The notes under the pieces: generated by a model
Told to the model about the DNA's origin: nothing
The model's input: the letters and a program-made list of their open reading frames with translations, nothing else
Database searches by the model: none
NCBI GenBank assembly: GCA_900317215.1
Contig: ONFW01000008.1
Span: 1 to 8,059 of the forward strand
Length of the DNA: 8,059 nt
Reading direction: 5' to 3'
Origin: an uncultured Eubacteriales bacterium
Lineage (GTDB): Bacteria > Bacillota > Clostridia > Oscillospirales > Acutalibacteraceae
In this document: positions 1-4,799 of the stretch, piece by piece
Position numbering within the stretch: position 1 is the stretch's first letter
Layout of the letters: every line of letters begins with the position of its first letter
Translations under genes and position numbers: made by a program

Positions 1-120
1 CTTGCTTTCGTCTGCCTTGCTTTCGTCTGCCTTGCTTTCGTCTGCCTTGCTTTCGTCTGCCTTGCTTTCGTCTGCCTTGCTTTCGTCTGCCTTGCTCTCG
101 TCTGCCTTGCTCTCTGTTGA
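1..120 (-). repeat. 15-bp tandem repeat (ADESK-coding minisatellite)
   Basis: Eight head-to-tail 15-bp units. Units 1-15 through 76-90 are six identical copies of CTTGCTTTCGTCTGC. Unit 91-105 has one T-to-C change, and unit 106-120 is a diverged edge copy. The array runs off the left window edge, so its full length is unknown. The period is a multiple of three and stays in frame with the lipoprotein, each unit coding Ala-Asp-Glu-Ser-Lys on the minus strand. Degenerate copies at the gene's 5' side and perfect ones further in suggest recent expansion by slippage or unequal exchange. Copy number probably varies between strains. Confidence 0.95.
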
Positions 121-243
121 AGTTACAGAGGCAGCAGAGCTATCCTGAGTTTTGCTTTCATTCTTTGCACAGCCTGCGCTTACACAAGCAAGCATTGCTG
201 CAGCCATAGCAACTGCAATTACCTTCCAAAGCTTTGATCTCAT
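1..243 (-). CDS. Lipoprotein with Ala-Asp-Glu-Ser-Lys repeat linker (3' end outside the window)
   Basis: Only the first 81 codons are present; the frame is still open at base 1. It begins MRSKLWKVIAVAMAAAMLAC and continues VSAGCAKN. This is a type II signal peptide: positively charged start, Ala/Met-rich hydrophobic core, and lipobox ending in a Cys near residue 25. The mature protein is therefore expected to be lipid-anchored on the outer face of the membrane. After about 15 polar residues comes STESK and then seven ADESK pentapeptides, a hydrophilic charged spacer of the sort that holds a functional domain away from the membrane. The start at 243 is supported by AAAGGATG ending about 7 bases upstream and by a strong promoter at 293-321. 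The functional domain lies beyond the window, so the role is unknown. In this kind of organism such lipoproteins are often solute-binding proteins or peptidases, but nothing here decides that. Confidence 0.85.
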   Translation of the reverse strand, partial: MRSKLWKVIAVAMAAAMLACVSAGCAKNESKTQDSSAASVTSTESKADESKADESKADESKADESKADESKADESKADESK

Positions 244-268
244 AATAAATCATCCTTTCAAACAATAT

Positions 269-285
269 GGAAGCATTTTGCTTCC
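269..285 (-). promoter_or_regulatory. Inverted repeat at the 5' end of the lipoprotein transcript
   Basis: GGAAGCA-TTT-TGCTTCC is a perfect inverted repeat with 7-base arms and a 3-base loop. It begins 8 bases downstream of the predicted -10 box, so it lies at or next to the expected transcription start. It could be a 5' stabilising RNA hairpin or an operator. No T-run follows it, so it is not a terminator. Confidence 0.5.
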
Positions 286-292
286 AAATAGA

Positions 293-321
293 ATTATACT
301 GCACTTTATTTTTAATATCAA
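293..321 (-). promoter_or_regulatory. Sigma-A promoter of the lipoprotein gene
   Basis: On the minus strand the -35 box is TTGATA (316-321) and the -10 box is a perfect TATAAT (293-298), separated by exactly 17 bases. The region is AT-rich. The predicted start is near base 286, giving a leader of about 43 bases before the ATG at 243. The box match and spacing are close to the ideal for a housekeeping promoter, so strong basal expression is expected. Confidence 0.85.
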
Positions 322-389
322 GAAATAATATTGTAATAAATTCCATTTTAATGTCATTATCTTACGAAAATGAATCCGTTAAAAAGAAC

Positions 390-421
390 AAGCCCCGGGG
401 AGTTTGATATCCTCGGGGCTT
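390..421 (-). terminator. Intrinsic terminator after the giant surface-protein gene
   Basis: The arms 390-400 and 411-421 form an 11-bp GC-rich stem with one G-T wobble and a 10-base loop. On the minus strand the stem is followed at once by TGTTCTTTTT (389-381), a good terminator tail. It lies 77 bases past the stop codon at 499-501. It separates the regulator/surface-protein operon from the lipoprotein unit, which has its own promoter. A shorter T-run also follows on the plus strand, so it may work in both directions, although no plus-strand gene ends here. Confidence 0.85.
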
Positions 422-498
422 AAGTCTTTTTATTCAGCCGTCAGTTGAGGAGTGACGCCTGATTTAAGGTATGCTGTTTTTTACTTCAGTGAAAAGGC

Positions 499-3400
499 TC
501 AGGGTATGAATTCACCGGAGTAGATGTGACCGACAACACCAGGAAGAATACTGAATGCAGCCGGATTGCTGAGAGAGGTCTCTGACCAATTGCCGTCCTG
601 ATTAACAAGACCGGTAACAGCAACATTCACTATCTGCCCCTGCTTAACTCCGTTCTGAATGAAGCCGTCTTTAACAACCTGCGTTGTGTTGGGTCCGATA
701 ACAGGAACCGGAAGCTCAAAGACGTTCGGATTTCCTGTTACATCATCGCCGGAGTAAATGTGGAATGCGTATGAGGACGGAACATTCTCGCCTGCACGGG
801 AGTAGGTATTGCCCTTGTAAAGAATGGCCTGAGAGCCGTCCTCGAGCTCTACCCATGCATAAGCCTCAATGTCGTTTATCTGGCTCTGATCGTCAAAGAA
901 GCAGTCGAGAAGCATTGTTCCTTCTGCAACATTGCCTGAGCTGACAGGGAGCGACTTTACCTTTACCTTGAAGTTCTGGGGTGCCAGCGGGTCTGTGGGC
1001 TTTTCATTTACTGTAACAGTAAATACCTTGGAGGATACTGAGTTGGATTGCGACGAATCCCTCACCTTTACCTGGATCAGGTTTTTGCCTTTGGGAAGAT
1101 TGCTCACAACAACCTTTGCATTGGTGCTCCATGACTGGAACGTGCTGTAATAGGTTGCGCCCTGCTTCTTAACATAGACTGCATATTCCCTTTCGCCTTC
1201 GCCGCCTCTTGCAGAGCATTTTACTGTTACGCTTTCGCCCTCGGTTATAGTTTCTTTGTCTATCTTAGAGGTATTCTCGAGCTGAACCTTAGCTACGGTG
1301 GTCTGCATCTCCTTTGTTACAGTGGTCTTGGAGTCCTTAGCCCTTGCACGGATAGTAAGTGTACCCTCCTTCTTGGGAGTATAGGCAACACTGTCGGTGC
1401 TGCTGTAGGAGCTGATCGTTGAGAAATAGGTAGAGCCCTGCTCCTTTACAAAGAAGGCATACTGGATATCGCCCTCGCCGCCGTCAGCCATTGCCACTAT
1501 CGTGATCGGGTCGTTTGTGGTGGGTTCACCGTCGGAAATGATCTTAGCCGTAAGAGAAAGTGGTCTTGCATTTACATCCAAAGTCATCAGCTTGGAGACT
1601 GTCTTGTTTCTGCTGTCCTTAGCCTTTACGAGCACATTATATGTGCCTATTGCCTGGGGAGTGAAAACAGCAGAGGTGCTGTCGCCGAACGCCTGCAGCG
1701 TGCTGTAATATGTAGCTGTTGAGAGCTTGGTATATACAGCGTACTGAACGGGAGCAGCGCCACCCTTTGAAGCACAGTTAACTGTTATGCTGTCACCTAT
1801 GAATATCTCATCATCGCTGATAGAAGAGATGTTCTCAAGGGGATCTGTCACTGTTATGTCAAAGTCCTTGACGGTAGTCTTGTTGTTTTCGTCCTGTACC
1901 TTTGTGCGGACAATATAAGCGCCTGCCTTGGTGAACTGAATGTCAACACTGTTGTTTGTATCAAACGCCTGTACAGTTGTGAAGTACTTTGCGGCTGCTG
2001 TCTTCATGTATACCGCATACTTATGTGTTCCTGTACCGCCTGATGACTTAAGGGCTACATTTATGCTGCCGCCTGTTTCAACTGCTGTAGCGCTTACTGT
2101 AGTGTCGTTTGTAAGAGGTGCGGGGTTGACTGTTACTTCAAAATCTCTGACTGCGATAGTACCCTGAACGTCCTTAGCCTTTGTGCGGACGTTATAGAGA
2201 GCTACTGCCGCGGGCTTGAACTCGACGATCTTATTTGACGAGAAATTCTGAAGGGTGGTGTAATACTTTGCTGTTGAGAGCTTGTAATAAACAGCGTATT
2301 CTACGGGAGCAACGCCGCCGCCGGATTCGAGATTGAGAGTTGTGCTGCTGCCGAAATCAACAGTAGTGCTGCTGATAGCGGTGGTGTTTTCAAGGGGAAG
2401 AGGATTGACTGTTATATCCATATCCTTAACGACTGTCTTTCCCCTGCTATCCTTTACCTTGGTGCGGACATTGTAGGTTCCGTAGGCTGCGGGAGTTATG
2501 GTTATCTGAGAAGCGTCTCCGAAGCCCTGGAGTGTAGAATAATACTTAGCTGTGGAGGCCTTGTAGTATGCAGCGTACTGAACGTCGCCGAGGCCGCCCG
2601 TTGAGGCAAGGGTCAAGGTGACGGAGTCGCCCTCCTGAATTGTGCCAGCGCTGAGAGAGGAGGTGTTCTCGAGGGGATCGAATACTGTAAGATTGAAGTC
2701 CTTAACAGCAATGATACCTCTTGCGTCCTTTACCTTTGTGCGGATATTGTAGGTGCCTGACTTTGACGGAGTAAAGCCGACAGCGGCATTTTCGTCAAAG
2801 TTCTGGAGCGTTGTGTAGTATTTAGCGGTTGAGAGCTTGTAGTAAACAGCGTAGGTCTTCTCTCCAAGACCGCCTGTGCATGAGAGAGCTATATTTGCTG
2901 TGCCGCCAAGCTCAAGGGATTCAGTGTTTACGGTTGAGGTATTTGCAAGCTTTGAATTTACAGTTATTACGAAATTCTTTGTGGAGACTTTTCCTCTTGA
3001 ATCTCTTACTCTTGAACGGAGGTTATAGGTGCCTGCCGCAGCGGGAATAAAGTCGATAGAGGATTCGGAGCTGTAATCCTGCAGCGTCTTATAATACTGA
3101 GCCGAGGTAGTCTTGTAGTAAGCCGCATATTCACGGGCGCCTGTGCCGCCAAAGGCATCGCCATTGAGGGTCAAGGTATCGCCTGCTACAGTCTCGGTTG
3201 CAGTAACAGTAGTCCTGTTCTGGAGAGTCTTGGCTGCAACAAAGCTTGCCGTATTGCTCTTGTTTGTCTCAAACAAGTCATCGTCATAAGGAGCGGAAGC
3301 CGTTGCGCAGATAGTTACGGTATCGCCCTGCTTTATGCCGTTTACATATGTGTTCGCATAGATCTCCTGAGTATCGTCGGGTCCAAGCACGGGAAGAAGC

Positions 3401-4785
3401 AGGGTATAGTTATTTCTGCCATCTACTGTTGACCATGTGCTATCCCCGGGTGCACCCCTGACTGAGCGTAATTCGACTTGGATTGCTTCCATGAGCGGGC
3501 TGAGTACGTTTATTGAGTCATTGAGCCAGTATTCCTCGCCGGATGCAACAGTTACCTTTGCCATAAGCTTGCAGCTGAATACATCCTCATTCTCGTCCCA
3601 TGATACAGTGACGTCAGCTTCGCCGGAGGTAAGTGTCTCGCCGTCATCGGCGTATGGAAGTGAATTAACGGTTACGGTAAGGTTTGCCGGAACAGCCCAG
3701 TCAATTACAGCCGGATCAAAGATCCTTGCGGTGAATGAATATTCCTCGGAGTCCCTGTGCTGAGAGTCGCCAACTACCTTGTAACTAATAGTATATACTC
3801 CAGCCTGTACCGCAGTGGGTATCTCTGTTGACCATTTGCAGTCGTCAATCTTGTAGTACATTGTGCCGCCTTCAGCATAGCCTTCGTCGCAGAGCCATTC
3901 GGACTGACCGGTGTAGTTAACGACCAATGAATAAGGCTCATCGCTAATGGTCGCTACAGGCATTTTAGGCTTGGCTTCCTCCCAATAACCTGTCATATCA
4001 AGCGTTTCCAGACCAATATTAGCATTTTGGCCGTCTGTGTTTGTTGTATTGCCCTGATCGTCTTTGGGAACAAGCTTGAGAGCCTCTTCATTGAAGAAGC
4101 AGTTGTTTAGCTGACGGTAGCCGGCCGTGTTGTGAACAAACACAGCATTTTTTGTATTAGCAGTCACTTCAATTCGCAAGGGGTTTACAAAGCAGTTGGA
4201 AACCTCGAAAAGGCTGTCCTCGTGTGCGGCGTAGGTACTCATTTCACCTATGCCGTACCAGCAGTTGTTATTGCCAACAAATATGCCGGTGAACATGCAG
4301 TTCAGAATATGTACATCTTCACGAAGGCTCGCTATTTCGATAATTCCGCCTGTAGCAACGCCTCCGGAGGACATTTGCACTATGGTCTGATTGTTAATGC
4401 AGTTGGCTATGGTAATACCACTTTCAGCTTCCCCTACAAAGCCGCCGTGCACGCCCATTATATAGACGGTGCCCTCAAGCGTGAGGTTCTTTATCACGGG
4501 GCTCCAATAGTGCCATGAACCGTCAGAATACTCAGTGGCAAAGCCCGATGTGTCGCCGAAGAGAGAAGCGCCGTAGTAGCCTCGGGTGTTTACCGAATAA
4601 AGCCATATTGTATGACCGTCGCCGTCAAACGCGCCGCTGAAGGCCGGGTAGCTGCCGTTCTTCAGTCCGCTTCTTGTTTCGCTTACTATAATGTCATCTG
4701 TCAGCTTGTAGTATTTGTCCTTTGTGTCTCTGGTGCCGCAGAAGGTGCTCCAATCAAGCGCATCGTTGATGAGATAGGGGTCTGC
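499..4785 (-). CDS. Giant surface protein, C-terminal portion: beta-helix 2, FN3-like domains, eight triple-tyrosine repeats
   Basis: This frame is stop-free from 4851 down to the TGA at 499-501. Conceptual translation by homology starts at the Ala codon at 4785, just after the frameshift. An automatic caller would start it at GTG 4497, but that GTG codes a Val inside a beta-helix rung, and no signal peptide follows. The content is: the rest of beta-helix 2, with recurring Asn-Cys rung motifs (IANC, ILNC, VSNC, LNNC); an Ig-like domain containing GGTMYYKIDD and HRDSEEYS; an FN3-like domain; eight ~92-residue repeats; and a second FN3-like domain. No LPXTG sorting signal, terminal membrane helix, dockerin or SLH repeat is visible at the C-terminus, which ends HIYSGEFIP. 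How the protein would be held at the surface is unclear. If the break is real, this part has no export signal and is probably not made. Binding or adhesion is inferred from architecture only. Confidence 0.8.
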   Translation of the reverse strand, partial: ADPYLINDALDWSTFCGTRDTKDKYYKLTDDIIVSETRSGLKNGSYPAFSGAFDGDGHTIWLYSVNTRGYYGASLFGDTSGFATEYSDGSWHYWSPVIKNLTLEGTVYIMGVHGGFVGEAESGITIANCINNQTIVQMSSGGVATGGIIEIASLREDVHILNCMFTGIFVGNNNCWYGIGEMSTYAAHEDSLFEVSNCFVNPLRIEVTANTKNAVFVHNTAGYRQLNNCFFNEEALKLVPKDDQGNTTNTDGQNANIGLETLDMTGYWEEAKPKMPVATISDEPYSLVVNYTGQSEWLCDEGYAEGGTMYYKIDDCKWSTEIPTAVQAGVYTISYKVVGDSQHRDSEEYSFTARIFDPAVIDWAVPANLTVTVNSLPYADDGETLTSGEADVTVSWDENEDVFSCKLMAKVTVASGEEYWLNDSINVLSPLMEAIQVELRSVRGAPGDSTWSTVDGRNNYTLLLPVLGPDDTQEIYANTYVNGIKQGDTVTICATASAPYDDDLFETNKSNTASFVAAKTLQNRTTVTATETVAGDTLTLNGDAFGGTGAREYAAYYKTTSAQYYKTLQDYSSESSIDFIPAAAGTYNLRSRVRDSRGKVSTKNFVITVNSKLANTSTVNTESLELGGTANIALSCTGGLGEKTYAVYYKLSTAKYYTTLQNFDENAAVGFTPSKSGTYNIRTKVKDARGIIAVKDFNLTVFDPLENTSSLSAGTIQEGDSVTLTLASTGGLGDVQYAAYYKASTAKYYSTLQGFGDASQITITPAAYGTYNVRTKVKDSRGKTVVKDMDITVNPLPLENTTAISSTTVDFGSSTTLNLESGGGVAPVEYAVYYKLSTAKYYTTLQNFSSNKIVEFKPAAVALYNVRTKAKDVQGTIAVRDFEVTVNPAPLTNDTTVSATAVETGGSINVALKSSGGTGTHKYAVYMKTAAAKYFTTVQAFDTNNSVDIQFTKAGAYIVRTKVQDENNKTTVKDFDITVTDPLENISSISDDEIFIGDSITVNCASKGGAAPVQYAVYTKLSTATYYSTLQAFGDSTSAVFTPQAIGTYNVLVKAKDSRNKTVSKLMTLDVNARPLSLTAKIISDGEPTTNDPITIVAMADGGEGDIQYAFFVKEQGSTYFSTISSYSSTDSVAYTPKKEGTLTIRARAKDSKTTVTKEMQTTVAKVQLENTSKIDKETITEGESVTVKCSARGGEGEREYAVYVKKQGATYYSTFQSWSTNAKVVVSNLPKGKNLIQVKVRDSSQSNSVSSKVFTVTVNEKPTDPLAPQNFKVKVKSLPVSSGNVAEGTMLLDCFFDDQSQINDIEAYAWVELEDGSQAILYKGNTYSRAGENVPSSYAFHIYSGDDVTGNPNVFELPVPVIGPNTTQVVKDGFIQNGVKQGQIVNVAVTGLVNQDGNWSETSLSNPAAFSILPGVVGHIYSGEFIP
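520..999 (-). other. C-terminal FN3-like domain, paralogue of the one before the repeat array
   Basis: About 160 residues follow the eighth repeat. The opening APQNFKVKVKSLP matches VPANLTVTVNSLP at the start of the pre-array domain. LPVPVIGPNTTQ matches LPVLGPDDTQ, and NGVKQGQIVNVAV matches NGIKQGDTVTICA. The end, WSETSLSNPAAFS, is typical of the last strand region of FN3-like folds. The domain type is inferred from this pattern. Confidence 0.6.
1000..3225 (-). repeat. Eight tandem ~92-residue triple-tyrosine-type (Y_Y_Y-like) domains
   Basis: The eight units begin on the minus strand at 3225, 2949, 2673, 2394, 2115, 1839, 1560 and 1281, and are 92, 92, 93, 93, 92, 93, 93 and 94 codons long. 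Each follows the pattern LxNTSxV...GxSVTL..xxGGxGxxxYAVYYK, then a KYYxTLQxF stretch, then FTPxxxGTYNVRTKVKDSRGK, then KDFxITV. The Tyr-rich strand, the GTYN(V/I)R turn and the K-V-K-D strand resemble the Y_Y_Y (triple tyrosine) family common in secreted clostridial proteins. Repeats 2 and 4 are especially alike (YAVYYKLSTAKYYTTLQNF in both). Repeats 7 and 8 are the most diverged. The array probably forms a long stiff rod of beta-sandwich domains. Confidence 0.8.
3232..3708 (-). other. FN3-like domain preceding the repeat array
   Basis: About 159 residues between the second Ig-like domain and repeat 1. It runs from VPANLTVTVNSLP through LPVLGPDDTQ and NGIKQGDTVTICA to a closing SNTASFVAA. It shares its order of motifs with the domain at 520-999, so the eight-repeat array is bracketed by two related domains. 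The FN3-like label is inferred from the strand pattern only. Confidence 0.55.
3712..3960 (-). other. Ig-like domain 2 of the giant protein
   Basis: About 83 residues with VVNYTGQ, EGGTMYYKIDD, W-S-T-E-I-P-T, AGVYTISYKVVGD and HRDSEEYS. This is the widespread bacterial pattern Y-T-G ... G-G-T-M-x-Y ... W-S-T-x-I-P-T ... A-G-x-Y-T-x-x-Y-K-V-x-G-D, found in secreted proteins of Bacillota and spirochaetes. It is clearly related to the domain at 4815-5144, with the same spacing and the same HRDSE-x-YS ending. Confidence 0.7.
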
Positions 4786-4799
4786 GGGGTGCCGCTGCC
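3982..4799 (-). other. Beta-helix module 2, containing the frameshift
   Basis: Starts with G-S-G-T-P in the 5' frame and, after the shift, continues A-D-P-Y-L-I-N-D-A in the 3' frame. Next come FDGDGHTIWLY, then SPVIKNLTLEGTVYIMG, then a run of turns with Asn-Cys at the end of a strand. The same series (GTGTREDPLII, FDGDGHTITIY, AWIKNLHISGSV, LINC, LYNC) occurs in module 1. The G-T-x-x-D-P opening, the FDGDGHTI strand and the glycine-rich rungs are typical of right-handed parallel beta-helix proteins with GLUG-like repeats. Confidence 0.7.

Noticed and set aside
1..120. CRISPR-like direct repeats
   Set aside because: The units abut with no spacers and have a 15-bp period in frame with a lipoprotein. 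This is a coding minisatellite.
158..346. 62-codon minus-strand frame across the lipoprotein start
   Set aside because: It overlaps the lipoprotein gene in another frame, runs through the promoter, and has no ribosome binding site. The lipoprotein frame has a signal peptide, lipobox and repeats.
451..498. Possible C-terminal extension of the giant protein past its TGA stop
   Set aside because: The in-frame sequence ending TAYLKSGVTPQLTAE looks protein-like, but a TGA and then a TAA come before it. TGA is used as an ordinary stop in the regulator gene too, so no recoding is supported.
4497..4497. GTG at 4497 as a true start of a separate 1332-residue protein
   Set aside because: The Val lies within a beta-helix strand (SPVIKNLTLEG), the upstream codons continue the same domain back to 4785, and no signal peptide follows. 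The GGAG a few bases upstream is part of the coding sequence.
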